Shown here: positions 24,610 to 33,530 of the stretch, piece by piece
How positions within the stretch are numbered: position 1 is the first letter of the stretch
Layout of the letters: each line of letters starts with the position of its first letter
NCBI RefSeq assembly: GCF_025452095.1
Contig: NZ_CP104877.1
Span: 1,488,001-1,552,000, forward strand
DNA length: 64,000 bases
DNA from: Paenarthrobacter sp. JL.01a
GTDB taxonomy: Bacteria; Actinomycetota; Actinomycetes; Actinomycetales; Micrococcaceae
Direction: 5' to 3'
Made by a program: the position numbers and the translations under genes
The notes under the pieces: model-generated
What the model saw: only the letters and a program-made list of their open reading frames with translations
Databases searched by the model: none
Told to the model about the DNA's origin: nothing

Positions 24610-26127
24610 TCAGCCTGCCGGGTTAGTTGCCTGGCAGGTCTGGTCATTTGCTGTTTGGCTGGGAATGCTTCCCTGGGCCGGAGCAGGGGCGGGCTTGTCG
24701 CCGGTGGCGAAGTCCTCCCCGGCGTAGAGCTGGACGCCCTCGATGCCGGTGACCTCCTGGATGCCGGTCGCCGGCAAGCCAAACAGGGCGGCGATATCGC
24801 TTGCCACGTCATCGAAACCGGCCTGGTAATAGACCATGGTCTGGGGCCGCGGCTGGGCCTGCAACCGGGTTGTCTTGGTGTAGCCGGCAGCAGCCAGGGT
24901 CGCAGCAATGGCGTTGCTGCGGCCCGTCACGGAGGTGCCGTTGGCGACGGAAACCGGCTGGAGTGCCTTGTCGAAGGACGGCTTGGCCGGGGCGCTGGAT
25001 GCATCGGCCGGGGGAGTGGTGGCTCCCTGGCTGAGGTCCGCGCTGTGCTGGAGGGCAGAGAAAAGCTGGGAGGCCGCAGGCTCTGCCAACGCCAGCCTGT
25101 TGGGGTCCGAGGGCGCAGGAACCGTTGGGACAGTGATGAAGTTGACCTTGGCGGGGTCGATGTTCTTCAGCCGGTCCGCGATGGTCAGCAGGGCCGGAAC
25201 AGAAGACAACCCTGTATCGACGGTGAGGTTGCTGGTCATGGTGTCCGCAATGTCCAGCACTTTTTGCGGGTTGGTCAGTGTCCCTTCGGACTTGAGCTTG
25301 CGGACCAGGGAACCCAGGAAGGCCTGCTGGGCCTGGATGCGGCCGAGGTCGCCACCGTCAGCGAAAGCGTGGCGGGTGCGCAGGAACGCAAGCGCCTGGT
25401 CACCTTGCACCTGGGAAGTTCCCTTGGGCAGCCGGAGCCCGGAGTCGGGATCGAAGACGGCGGAGTTGACGCATACGTCCACGCCTCCCACCTTGGTGGA
25501 GAGCTCCTTGACGGCATTGAAATCCGCCATCATGAAATGGTCGATCTCCAGGCCCGTGAGTTTGTTCACGGTATCCACCGCACAGCCGATGCCGGCTTCG
25601 GCCATGGCACTGTTGATCATGGCGTCCTCGCGGGCTGCATGTTGCTGGTTGGTGGCTTGGTCCTTGCATTCGGGAACGTCGACCATGAGGTCCCGGGGAA
25701 AGCTGATCACGTTGACGTTGTTGTTGTCCGCTGAGATATCCACCAGCATCATGACGTCGGATTGGCCGTAGCCGGATGACTGGTCAGCAGTACCGTACTG
25801 GCTGTTCTTGCCGCTGCGGGTGTCACTTCCCAGGACCAGGATCTGGAGCCGGTCCTTGCGGTCATCCACCGGACCCTCGGTGCGGGAACCTCCGGCACCC
25901 AGGGCGCTCGTGGAGATGTTGGACTGCAGCCGCCACAGCCAATACCCGCCGAAGCAGAGCACTCCAAGCAAGACTGCAGCTATGACGATGACGCCGAGCC
26001 TCAGCCAGCGGCGTCGTCTGCGCGGTGGTGTGCTGAGGCTGCCATCAACCAGCTTTCCCTGCCCGGGGTAGGCAGCAGCAGCTGGATCGGGTCGGTTGGG
26101 GTCGGGACTTTCGTGACGACCTTGCAC
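24610..26127 (-). CDS. LytR-CpsA-Psr (LCP) family cell-wall glycopolymer ligase
   Basis: 505 residues. A Pro-rich cytoplasmic start and a basic RRRRRW stretch precede one TM (about 44-66). The LCP catalytic domain (about 95-255) shows ILVLGSDTR, the Arg/Asp signature FPRDLMVDVP, DFNAVKEL and a FLRTRHAF-GDLGRIQAQQAFL motif. A C-terminal LytR_C domain (about 385-480) follows. LCP enzymes transfer lipid-linked polymers (teichoic acid- or arabinogalactan-like) to peptidoglycan on the outer face of the membrane. The start is GTG with a modest ribosome binding site. It is divergent from the CtaG-like gene. Confidence 0.93.
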   Translation of the reverse strand: MQGRHESPDPNRPDPAAAAYPGQGKLVDGSLSTPPRRRRRWLRLGVIVIAAVLLGVLCFGGYWLWRLQSNISTSALGAGGSRTEGPVDDRKDRLQILVLGSDTRSGKNSQYGTADQSSGYGQSDVMMLVDISADNNNVNVISFPRDLMVDVPECKDQATNQQHAAREDAMINSAMAEAGIGCAVDTVNKLTGLEIDHFMMADFNAVKELSTKVGGVDVCVNSAVFDPDSGLRLPKGTSQVQGDQALAFLRTRHAFADGGDLGRIQAQQAFLGSLVRKLKSEGTLTNPQKVLDIADTMTSNLTVDTGLSSVPALLTIADRLKNIDPAKVNFITVPTVPAPSDPNRLALAEPAASQLFSALQHSADLSQGATTPPADASSAPAKPSFDKALQPVSVANGTSVTGRSNAIAATLAAAGYTKTTRLQAQPRPQTMVYYQAGFDDVASDIAALFGLPATGIQEVTGIEGVQLYAGEDFATGDKPAPAPAQGSIPSQTANDQTCQATNPAG

Positions 26128-26198
26128 GGGGCCGGCCTTTCCTAGGGGTCAGAAGCGGCTTATGTTACTGATCGAATCTGGGAACTTCCCCTACCAGC

Positions 26199-27098
26199 TT
26201 GCTGGATTATTATGGCCCGGTGCCGCCCCTTGAACTTCTTGGCAGCGCCTGGCGAATCGACTGGGCAGCCCTCGCAATGATCATCACGTTCGGCGTGCTC
26301 TATGGCCTTGGGATCAGGGCCGCCGCCGGGAAGGGCCGTCGCTGGCCGATCTGGCGGGCCATTGCCTTCTACGGTCCGGGCTTGGGTTCCATGGTCTTCC
26401 TCACCTGCGGCTTTACCGGCGTCTACAGCGCGGATCTCCGGTGGGCTTTCACGCTGAAGGTCTCGCTGCTGCTGTTCGTTGTGCCCCTCCTGCTGGGACT
26501 GGGCCGGCCCATCGCGCTGGCCCGCGCGGCCTTTTCCGGCAGGGGTGCGGAAGTGCTCAACGCCGTGCTGGCTCACCGTGTTGTGCGCTTCTTCAGCAAT
26601 TCCCTGGCCGCCCCGCTGCTGGGGCTGGCGCTCTTTTCCACTTTCCTGACACCGGCGTTCCACGCATTGCGGGCCGATCCCTGGGCCGAGGCCCTGGTGA
26701 CGGTCTGTGTTCCGTTGCTTGGCCTCCTGATGGCCTTGCCGATCATCGAAGAAGGCGATTTCCAGCGCTCCAGCGCCTACATCACCCTTGAGTTCGTCTT
26801 TGTTTTCATCGAGCTCCTGCTCGATGCCGTCCCGGGGATCCTCCTGCGCCTCAACGGCCAGGTGCTGGACCACGTCATGACCACCCAGGCCATGGCGCCG
26901 TGGTTCCCGGATCCGCTGCGCGACCAGCAACTGGCAGGGGACGCCCTGTGGTTCATCTGCGAAATCGTGGACCTGCCGCTGATCATCCTGATGTTCGTCC
27001 GGTTCGCCCGCAGCGACAAACGCGAGGCCCGTGGTTTCGATGAACTGACGGATGAACAACTGGAGGAACTGAACGCCCAGCACCTGAACCGGCGCTGA
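26199..27098 (+). CDS. CtaG-like cytochrome c oxidase assembly protein
   Basis: 299 residues starting at TTG, with about seven TM segments. Features typical of the caa3_CtaG family are YYGPVPPLE at the N terminus, a conserved His (LAHRVVRFFSN), the FSTFLTP helix and a final helix with FICEIVDLPLIILMFVRF followed by a polar tail with DELTDEQLEELN. Relatives support assembly or copper insertion of cytochrome oxidase, although many actinobacterial members are uncharacterised. It stands alone, divergent from the LCP gene and 61 bp upstream of gatC. Confidence 0.82.
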   Translation: MLDYYGPVPPLELLGSAWRIDWAALAMIITFGVLYGLGIRAAAGKGRRWPIWRAIAFYGPGLGSMVFLTCGFTGVYSADLRWAFTLKVSLLLFVVPLLLGLGRPIALARAAFSGRGAEVLNAVLAHRVVRFFSNSLAAPLLGLALFSTFLTPAFHALRADPWAEALVTVCVPLLGLLMALPIIEEGDFQRSSAYITLEFVFVFIELLLDAVPGILLRLNGQVLDHVMTTQAMAPWFPDPLRDQQLAGDALWFICEIVDLPLIILMFVRFARSDKREARGFDELTDEQLEELNAQHLNRR

Positions 27099-27116
27099 AG
27101 CCGGTTCGCAGCCAAG

Positions 27117-27122
27117 TAGACT
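27117..27122 (+). promoter_or_regulatory. Candidate -10 element of the gatCAB operon
   Basis: TAGACT, the same hexamer found before metY and metX in this window, lies 37 bases before the gatC ATG. The -35 region is weak. Confidence 0.35.
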
Positions 27123-27159
27123 GGTTCGGAAAACCAATTGAACTTTGCAGGGGAGATCC

Positions 27160-27456
27160 ATGGCTGCGATCAACCGTGACGACGTCGCGCATCTTGCGCG
27201 TCTGGCTCACATTGAAATGAGTGCCGAAGAACTGGACAGGATGGCTGTTGAGCTTGCCGTCATCGTGGATTCGGTGAAGAGCGTGAGCGAGGCTGCCGGT
27301 GACGACGTCCCGGCCACATCCCACCCGATTCCGTTGACCAACGTGTTCCGCGAGGACGTCGTGGGGCACACGTTCACGGCAGAGCAGGCATTGTCCGGCG
27401 CACCGGACGCTTTCGAGAACCGTTTCAAGGTCCCGGCAATCCTGGATGAGGACTAG
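27160..27456 (+). CDS. gatC: Asp-tRNA(Asn)/Glu-tRNA(Gln) amidotransferase subunit C
   Basis: 98 residues from ATG 27160 (GGGGAG 6 bases upstream; a frame opening at 27145 is not needed). Small helical subunit with the family start [22 protein letters not shown] and the C-terminal [27 protein letters not shown] split by a loop. It clamps GatA and GatB together. First gene of the gatCAB operon, five bases before gatA. Confidence 0.96.
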   Translation: MAAINRDDVAHLARLAHIEMSAEELDRMAVELAVIVDSVKSVSEAAGDDVPATSHPIPLTNVFREDVVGHTFTAEQALSGAPDAFENRFKVPAILDED

Positions 27457-27461
27457 TCACC

Positions 27462-29006
27462 ATGACTGAGCTGAAAAACGAACTCATCCACCACTCCGCC
27501 GCCGACCTCGCTGCAAAGCTGGCCGCCCGCGAAGTTTCCGCCGTCGAAGTGACGCAGGCGCACCTTGACCGCATTGCCGACGTCGACGGTCAGGTTAATG
27601 CCTTCCTGCACGTCAACAGCGAAGAGGCTTTGGCTGTTGCCGCCGAAGTGGACGCTGCCCGGGCCGCCGGCGGCGAAGGACTGCACGCCCTCGCCGGTGT
27701 GCCGATCGCGGTCAAGGACCTCATCGTCACCATCGGCCAGCCGACCACCGCCGGTTCGAAGATCCTTGAGGGCTGGCACAGCCCGTACGACGCCACCGTG
27801 GTGAAGAAGCTCCGCGCGGCAAAGATGCCCATTCTGGGCAAGACCAACCTGGACGAATTCGCCATGGGTTCCTCCACGGAACACTCGGCCTTCGGACCTA
27901 CCCGCAACCCGTGGGACCTGGACCGTATCCCCGGCGGTTCGGGCGGTGGCTCCGCTGCCGCCGTCGCCGCTTTCGAAGCGCCGCTGGCGCTCGGCACGGA
28001 CACCGGTGGATCCATCCGCCAGCCCGGCGCCGTCACCGGGACCGTAGGCATGAAGCCGACGTACGGTGCTGTTTCGCGCTACGGCGCTATCGCCATGGCG
28101 TCCTCCCTGGACCAGATCGGCCCGGTATCCCGTACGGTGCTGGACTCCGCCCTGCTCCAGGAAGTCATTGGCGGTCACGATCCCTTTGATTCAACGTCCT
28201 TGACGGACCCGTTCAACAACCTGGTCGCTGCTGCCCGCCTGGGCAACGTTGCCGGCATGAAGATCGGCATCATCAAGGAACTGCACGGCGAGGGCTACCA
28301 AGCCGGTGTCGAGAACCGCTTCAACGAGTCTCTTCAGCTCCTGAAGGACGCCGGCGCGGAAATCGTCGAGGTTTCCTGCCCCAACCTCAAGTACGCCCTG
28401 GGCGCGTACTACCTCATCATGCCCTCCGAGGTCTCCAGCAACCTGGCCAAATTCGACGGCGTCCGCTTCGGTCTGCGCGTCCTGCCCAAGGACGGCCCCA
28501 TGACCATCGAACGCGTCATGGGGGCCACCCGTGCCGCAGGTTTCGGCGACGAGGTCAAGCGGCGCATCATCCTCGGTACCTACGCCCTGAGCGCAGGCTA
28601 CTACGACGCCTACTACGGTTCGGCGCAGAAGGTCCGCACCCTGATCCAGCGCGACTTCGACGCCGCCTTCGCCCAGGCGGATGTCCTCATTTCCCCGACG
28701 GCGCCCACCACGGCGTTCAAGCTGGGGGAGAAGCTGGATGACCCCTTGGCCATGTACCTGAACGACGTCGCCACGATTCCTGCGAACCTCGCAGGCATCC
28801 CGGGCCTGTCCCTGCCGGGCGGCCTTGCCGATGAGGACGGCTTGCCCGTAGGCATCCAGTTGCTGGCTCCTGCCCGCGAGGACGCCCGGCTGTACCGCGT
28901 GGGTGCGGTCCTCGAATCCATCCTTGAAGAGAAGTGGGGCGGCCCGATGCTGGCACAGGCACCGGCGCTCGGCTCAGCTTCAACCACCGCCGGAGGTTCC
29001 AACTAA
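27462..29006 (+). CDS. gatA: Asp-tRNA(Asn)/Glu-tRNA(Gln) amidotransferase subunit A
   Basis: 514 residues, amidase-signature family. The catalytic triad is visible: Lys in VPIAVKDLI, cis-Ser and nucleophile Ser in the [14 protein letters not shown] / [11 protein letters not shown] region. It hydrolyses glutamine and passes ammonia to GatB, correcting misacylated Glu-tRNA(Gln), and Asp-tRNA(Asn) where needed. This indicates that the organism lacks, or does not rely on, glutaminyl-tRNA synthetase. The stop TAA overlaps the gatB ATG by one base (TAATG), so translation is coupled. Confidence 0.98.
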   Translation: MTELKNELIHHSAADLAAKLAAREVSAVEVTQAHLDRIADVDGQVNAFLHVNSEEALAVAAEVDAARAAGGEGLHALAGVPIAVKDLIVTIGQPTTAGSKILEGWHSPYDATVVKKLRAAKMPILGKTNLDEFAMGSSTEHSAFGPTRNPWDLDRIPGGSGGGSAAAVAAFEAPLALGTDTGGSIRQPGAVTGTVGMKPTYGAVSRYGAIAMASSLDQIGPVSRTVLDSALLQEVIGGHDPFDSTSLTDPFNNLVAAARLGNVAGMKIGIIKELHGEGYQAGVENRFNESLQLLKDAGAEIVEVSCPNLKYALGAYYLIMPSEVSSNLAKFDGVRFGLRVLPKDGPMTIERVMGATRAAGFGDEVKRRIILGTYALSAGYYDAYYGSAQKVRTLIQRDFDAAFAQADVLISPTAPTTAFKLGEKLDDPLAMYLNDVATIPANLAGIPGLSLPGGLADEDGLPVGIQLLAPAREDARLYRVGAVLESILEEKWGGPMLAQAPALGSASTTAGGSN

Positions 29007-30514
29007 TGTCCGTCGACGCAATCCTGAGCTTCGAAGAGGCCATGGAGAAGTATGATCCCGTCCTGGGGTTCGAGGTCCACGTGGAACTCAACACCAAGAC
29101 AAAGATGTTCTCCTCTGCACCCAACGTCTTCGGCGATGAGCCCAACACCAACGTCAACGAGGTCGACCTCGGCATGCCCGGCGTCCTCCCCGTGGTGAAC
29201 AAGGCCGCCGTCGAATCCTCCATCAAGATCGGCCTTGCCCTGAACTGCAAGATTGCCGAATCCTGCCGCTTTGCCCGGAAGAACTACTTCTACCCGGACA
29301 CTCCGAAGAACTTCCAGACCTCGCAGTACGACGAGCCGATCGCCTACGACGGCTACCTCGACATCGAGCTCGAGGACGGAACAGTCTTCCGCGTGGAAAT
29401 CGAACGCGCCCACATGGAAGAGGACGCCGGCAAGCTGACGCACATGGGCGGCGCTGCAGGGCGTATCCAGGGTGCAGACTACTCGCTGGTGGACTACAAC
29501 CGCTCGGGTGTGCCGCTGGTGGAAATCGTCACCAAGCCGATCGAGGGCGCTGGGAGCCGCGCCCCCGAACTGGCCAAGGCCTACGTCGCCGCCGTTCGCG
29601 AGATCGTGAAGAACCTCGGCGTCTCCGATGCCAGGATGGAACGCGGCAACGTCCGTTGCGATGCCAACGTTTCCTTGCGCCCGCATGGCCGTGAACGCTT
29701 CGGCATCCGTTCGGAGACCAAGAACGTGAACTCGCTGCGCGCCGTCGAGCACGCTGTCCGTTACGAAATCCAGCGGCACGCCGCCGTCCTCGAGTCCGGC
29801 GAACCGGTCATCCAGGAGACGCGCCACTGGCACGAGGACACGCGCTCGACGACGTCGGGCCGGCCCAAGTCCGACGCTGACGATTACCGCTACTTCCCTG
29901 AGCCCGACCTGGTTCCGGTCGTAGCCTCGCGTGAGTGGGTGGAGGAACTGCGCGCAACGCTTCCCGAGCCCCCGGCCGAGCGCCGCAAGCGGCTCAAGGA
30001 AGCCTGGGGATATTCGGACCTGGAGTTCCGCGATGTCGTGAACGCCGGGGTCATGGATTCGATCGAGGAAACCATCGCAGCCGGCGCCTCCGCCGATGTG
30101 GCGCGCAAGTGGTGGATGGGTGAGATCGTGGGCCGCGCCAAGGTGGCCGATGTCGAGCCCGCCGAACTCGGTGTGACTCCGCAGCTGATTGTCGAGCTCA
30201 ACAAACTCGTCGAAGGCGGCAAGATCAACAACAAGATGGCGTCGCAGGTCCTTGACGGCGTCCTTGCCGGCGAAGGAACGCCTGAGGAGATCATCGAAAA
30301 GCGCGGCCTGGCCGTGGTTTCGGACGATGGTCCGCTCCTGGAGGCCATTGACGCTGCGCTGGCGGCCCAGCCGGATGTGGCCGAGAAGATCCGCGGCGGC
30401 AAGGTCCAGGCCATCGGTGCCATCGTCGGTGGCGTCATGAAGGCCACGCGCGGCCAGGCCGATGCCGGCCGTGTACGCGAACTCATCCTTGAGAAGCTCG
30501 GGGTGGAAGGCTAA
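29006..30514 (+). CDS. gatB: Asp-tRNA(Asn)/Glu-tRNA(Gln) amidotransferase subunit B
   Basis: 502 residues from ATG 29006. The cradle domain shows [20 protein letters not shown] and [34 protein letters not shown]. The C-terminal YqeY-like tail domain includes [19 protein letters not shown], followed by [20 protein letters not shown]. It binds the misacylated tRNA, activates the side-chain carboxylate with ATP and completes amidation. A strong hairpin terminator follows at 30533-30590. Confidence 0.98.
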   Translation: MSVDAILSFEEAMEKYDPVLGFEVHVELNTKTKMFSSAPNVFGDEPNTNVNEVDLGMPGVLPVVNKAAVESSIKIGLALNCKIAESCRFARKNYFYPDTPKNFQTSQYDEPIAYDGYLDIELEDGTVFRVEIERAHMEEDAGKLTHMGGAAGRIQGADYSLVDYNRSGVPLVEIVTKPIEGAGSRAPELAKAYVAAVREIVKNLGVSDARMERGNVRCDANVSLRPHGRERFGIRSETKNVNSLRAVEHAVRYEIQRHAAVLESGEPVIQETRHWHEDTRSTTSGRPKSDADDYRYFPEPDLVPVVASREWVEELRATLPEPPAERRKRLKEAWGYSDLEFRDVVNAGVMDSIEETIAAGASADVARKWWMGEIVGRAKVADVEPAELGVTPQLIVELNKLVEGGKINNKMASQVLDGVLAGEGTPEEIIEKRGLAVVSDDGPLLEAIDAALAAQPDVAEKIRGGKVQAIGAIVGGVMKATRGQADAGRVRELILEKLGVEG

Positions 30515-30532
30515 GCAGCCAAACACCCATTT

Positions 30533-30592
30533 GGGTCGCAGTTGGTGCCGTTCCGAATTCCCGGAAAGGCACCAACTGCGACCCACTTTTTA
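30533..30592 (+). terminator. Rho-independent terminator after gatB
   Basis: Perfect 17-bp arms (30533-30549 and 30568-30584), extended by an internal 5-bp stem in the loop, followed by a T-rich run (ACTTTTTATT). This is the only long hairpin in the window with a convincing T tract. Confidence 0.85.
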
Positions 30593-30616
30593 TTGGTCCG
30601 GGCGCACAATTAAGCC

Positions 30617-31183
30617 ATGGCCACTCTTTCGCCGGGCCTTCGCAAGGCCCTTCTGGCAAGCGGGATCGCCGTCGCCCTGACCGGTGCCGGGGGCGCCGCC
30701 GTGTGGGCCGGCACCCAGCCCAACCCCACGCCGTCGGACATGTCCTCCAGCACCCCCGCGCCAAGTCCCTCCGCGTCAGCCAAAGCCGGGCACCAGCAGG
30801 TCCGCGGCCAAGGGATCAACGGAGAGAACGTCGTCAAGCAGCCGGACGGGAGCTTCCGCACCGTTGTGACGCAGGTGGGAACCATCGAGTCAGTCAGCGG
30901 CTCTGACATCACCGTCAAGAGCGAAGACGGCTTCACGCAGCGCTACGCCATCAATGGCGATACGAAGATCAGCAAGGTCCCGGCAGACGCGGCTCAACTA
31001 CGGAACGGCAGGGGCAAGCCCACGTTGCCGTCGGCCACTGCGGCCGAGCTGAAGACCGGAGATACCGTGCACATCAGCGGCACGAAGGCCGGAGATGCGG
31101 TCACCGCCGACAGGATCGTCTCCGGAGAACTGCCGGCCGGCGTCAAGGGCCACGGCGTGAAGCGCGGGCACGGGCCCATCTAG
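30617..31183 (+). CDS. Secreted or membrane-anchored small protein with DUF5666-like beta domain
   Basis: 188 residues. An N-terminal hydrophobic segment (about 8-31, LLASGIAVALTGAGGAAVWAG) acts as signal peptide or anchor, then a Ser/Pro/Ala linker. A beta-rich domain follows (about 70-180: VGTIESVSGSDITVKSEDGFTQRYAINGDTKI and AELKTGDTVHISGTKAGDAVTADRIV) that repeats the pattern of DUF5666/OB-like proteins. The C terminus is His/Lys/Gly-rich (VKGHGVKRGHGPI), possibly metal-binding. Its function is unknown. It sits alone between the gatB terminator and the ABC importer promoter. Confidence 0.8.
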   Translation: MATLSPGLRKALLASGIAVALTGAGGAAVWAGTQPNPTPSDMSSSTPAPSPSASAKAGHQQVRGQGINGENVVKQPDGSFRTVVTQVGTIESVSGSDITVKSEDGFTQRYAINGDTKISKVPADAAQLRNGRGKPTLPSATAAELKTGDTVHISGTKAGDAVTADRIVSGELPAGVKGHGVKRGHGPI

Positions 31184-31338
31184 TCGTTCACAGGCTAGCT
31201 TTCACGGGCGACGCACCCCTTTCCGCCGCACGCGCCAGTAGCTCATCAGCCCCGCGCCCTTTTGCGCCCTTCGCACCCGCGGTTCCAGGTGCGCGCCGCG
31301 CAAAGTGGCGCGATGACGGCCGCCTGGTTTTCCATGTG

Positions 31339-31373
31339 TGATGGAAACTGATTTCTGAGACTAGTTTCAATCA
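31339..31373. promoter_or_regulatory. Inverted repeat upstream of the ABC importer promoter
   Basis: Arms 31339-31349 and 31363-31373 match at 10 of 11 positions (TGATGGAAACT against the complement of AGTTTCAATCA) with a 13-nt spacer. It ends 5 bp before the -35 box, a suitable place for an upstream operator or activator site. Confidence 0.45.
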
Positions 31374-31378
31374 TCTTC

Positions 31379-31407
31379 TTGCAAAACTCTGCTAGCACCT
31401 TTATGGT
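31379..31407 (+). promoter_or_regulatory. Promoter of the sugar ABC importer operon
   Basis: TTGCAA at 31379-31384 and TATGGT at 31402-31407 with an exact 17-bp spacer. It is a near-consensus housekeeping promoter, rare in quality for this window. A LacI-type operator begins at the next base. Confidence 0.65.
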
Positions 31408-31425
31408 TTGTTAAACGGTTAACGA
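31408..31425. promoter_or_regulatory. LacI-type operator at the ABC importer transcription start
   Basis: TTGTTAAACGGTTAACGA is palindromic at 7 of 9 half-site positions around a central CG, the LacI/GalR hallmark. It lies immediately after the -10 box, so a bound repressor would block initiation. The LacI-family protein encoded at 35311 is the obvious candidate. Confidence 0.65.
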
Positions 31426-31477
31426 GCGTGGTGCGAATCACAATGACGGATTCGCGCTCAGCACTTGAGGAGACAGC

Positions 31478-32512
31478 ATGAACTCGACGACGGAACAAGC
31501 TCCGGCATTGCCCGAAGCCCGCCGAGTCCCACCCGGCACGGGTGGAAACGCCCTCGGAACCGGTGCGAAGAAGCGTAAGAAGAACAGAGCTCCGCAGAAG
31601 AGCTTCCGGTCCCGCCTGCGGCGGGACAAGCAAATGCTCCTCATGATGGTGCCGGGCGTTTTGTTCCTGTTGCTGTTCTTCTACATCCCCATCCTGGGCA
31701 ACGTCATCGCCTTCCAGGACTACCAGCCGTACCTCGGCATCGGAGACAGCCTCTGGGTGGGCTGGCAGAACTTCGTGGACTTGTTCGGCAACCCCGACTT
31801 CATCCACGCTTTCTGGAACACCCTGTACCTGGCCGCCTGGCAGCTGGTCTTCCTGTTCCCCGTGCCGCTGGTCCTGGCACTGATCGTGGACTCCCTCATC
31901 AGCACCCGGGTCCGGAAGATATTCCAGAGCATCGCCTATTTGCCGCACTTCCTGTCGTGGGTGCTTGTGATCGCGTTCTTCCAGCAGATGCTCGGCGGGG
32001 CGGGCTTCGTCAACAACCTCCTCCGGGACTGGGGCATGGAACCCATTCCCTTCATGACCAACCCGGAAACCTTCCCCGTGATGGTCGTGGTCCAGATGAT
32101 CTGGAAGGACGCCGGCTGGGCCATGATCATCTTCCTGGCAGCCCTGGCCAGCATCGACGCCTCGCTCTACGAGGCAGCGGCCGCCGACGGCGCCGGGCGG
32201 TGGCGGAGGATGTGGCACATCACCCTTCCCGGGCTGCGTCCCGTCATAGTCCTGCTCCTCATCCTGCGCATCGGTGACATCCTTTCGGTTGGCTTCGAGC
32301 AGTTCATCCTGCAGCGGGACGCTGTCGGAGCAGGTGCTGCCGAAGTCCTGGACACCTTCACGTACTACACCGGCGTAGTGGGAGGCGGCTGGAGCTCGGG
32401 AGCTGCCGCCGGCCTGGCCAAGGGCGTGGTCAGCGCCCTGCTGATCTACGGCGCCAACAAACTTGCCCACCGCTTCGGCGAAGACGGAATCTTCGCAAAA
32501 CAAGTGCGCTGA
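31478..32512 (+). CDS. Sugar ABC transporter permease, LplB/UgpA type
   Basis: 344 residues. A basic cytoplasmic N terminus of about 50 residues is followed by six TM segments and the permease EAA motif (YEAAAADGAGRWRRMWHITLPGLRP). The KQMLLMMVPGVLFLLLFFYIPILGNVIAFQDY start is characteristic of the LplB/YtcP-associated group that imports oligosaccharides or uronides. First gene of the importer operon, with GAGGAG upstream of the ATG. No ATPase gene follows, so a shared MsiK/MsmK-type ATPase encoded elsewhere is expected. Confidence 0.92.
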   Translation: MNSTTEQAPALPEARRVPPGTGGNALGTGAKKRKKNRAPQKSFRSRLRRDKQMLLMMVPGVLFLLLFFYIPILGNVIAFQDYQPYLGIGDSLWVGWQNFVDLFGNPDFIHAFWNTLYLAAWQLVFLFPVPLVLALIVDSLISTRVRKIFQSIAYLPHFLSWVLVIAFFQQMLGGAGFVNNLLRDWGMEPIPFMTNPETFPVMVVVQMIWKDAGWAMIIFLAALASIDASLYEAAAADGAGRWRRMWHITLPGLRPVIVLLLILRIGDILSVGFEQFILQRDAVGAGAAEVLDTFTYYTGVVGGGWSSGAAAGLAKGVVSALLIYGANKLAHRFGEDGIFAKQVR

Positions 32513-32554
32513 AAGCCACGCTGAGCCGCGCGCCCGCCGCACAAGGAGAAACCC

Positions 32555-33478
32555 ATGGCAACAACACTTTTTGCAAGGAAACCCCGGGAACTGACGTACA
32601 ACCCCAAGCGCCCGGTGTGGAAGGAAAGGCCTTCCGCCCTCTATCAAACGGTCAAAGCAGTAGTCCTGATCGTCTTCAGCCTGTCCATCCTCACACCGAT
32701 CCTGCTGGTGGTCTCAACATCCCTGGCTGATACGGAACAACTGGTCAAGGCCGGCGGTTTCGTGCTGTGGCCCGAGCGGCCCACGCTGGAGGCCTACGCC
32801 ACCATCTTCAAGGGCCCCATGGTCCTGCAATCGCTCGGGGTGAGCATTCTGATCACCGCCGTTGGCACCATCCTGGCGCTCTTCGTCACCATCACCATGG
32901 CCTACGCCACCAGCCGCCCGGTGCTGTTCGGCAGGCCGGTCATCCTGGCCGTGCTCTTTACCCTGCTCTTTGCGCCCGGGTTGATCCCATCGTTCCTGAT
33001 GATCCGTCAACTGGGGCTGCTGGACTCCCTGTGGTCGCTGATCCTTCCCGGAATCTTTGGAGCCTTCAACTTCGTGGTCATGCGCTCGTTCTTCATGAAC
33101 ATCCCGGGCGAACTGATCGAAAGTGCCAGGATCGACGGCGCCAACGACTGGCAAATCCTGTGGCGCATCGTGATGCCGCTGTCCAAAGCCGTGATTGCAG
33201 TGGTGGGCCTGTTCTATGCGGTGGGCTTCTGGAACTCCTTCTTCAACGCGCTTCTCTACATCAACGACCACAGCAAATGGCCCATCCAGCTGTTGCTGAG
33301 GAACTTCGTGGTGCAGGGGAGCGGGGCCGCAGACCAGCTCGGCATCACCACCACGCCCCCGCCGCAGTCGATCCAGATGGCCGTCGTCGTGGTGGCATTG
33401 GTTCCCATCCTGATGGTCTACCCCTTCCTCCAAAAACACTTCGCCAAGGGCGTCATCACCGGCGCCGTCAAGGGCTAA
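32555..33478 (+). CDS. Sugar ABC transporter permease, LplC/YtcP type
   Basis: 307 residues, six TM segments, EAA motif IESARIDGANDWQILWRIVMPLSKAV. The carbohydrate-transporter CUT1 features are clear: ILTPILLVVSTSLAD near TM1, FMIRQLGLLDSLWSLILPG, and the C-terminal KHFAKGVITGAVKG typical of this subgroup. It begins 42 bp after the first permease with an AAGGAGA site. It forms the heterodimeric channel with the product of 31478. Confidence 0.93.
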   Translation: MATTLFARKPRELTYNPKRPVWKERPSALYQTVKAVVLIVFSLSILTPILLVVSTSLADTEQLVKAGGFVLWPERPTLEAYATIFKGPMVLQSLGVSILITAVGTILALFVTITMAYATSRPVLFGRPVILAVLFTLLFAPGLIPSFLMIRQLGLLDSLWSLILPGIFGAFNFVVMRSFFMNIPGELIESARIDGANDWQILWRIVMPLSKAVIAVVGLFYAVGFWNSFFNALLYINDHSKWPIQLLLRNFVVQGSGAADQLGITTTPPPQSIQMAVVVVALVPILMVYPFLQKHFAKGVITGAVKG

Positions 33479-33530
33479 GCCCGACAACCACCTACACACA
33501 CCAATGCACGTAACCAGAAAGGGTTATGCC

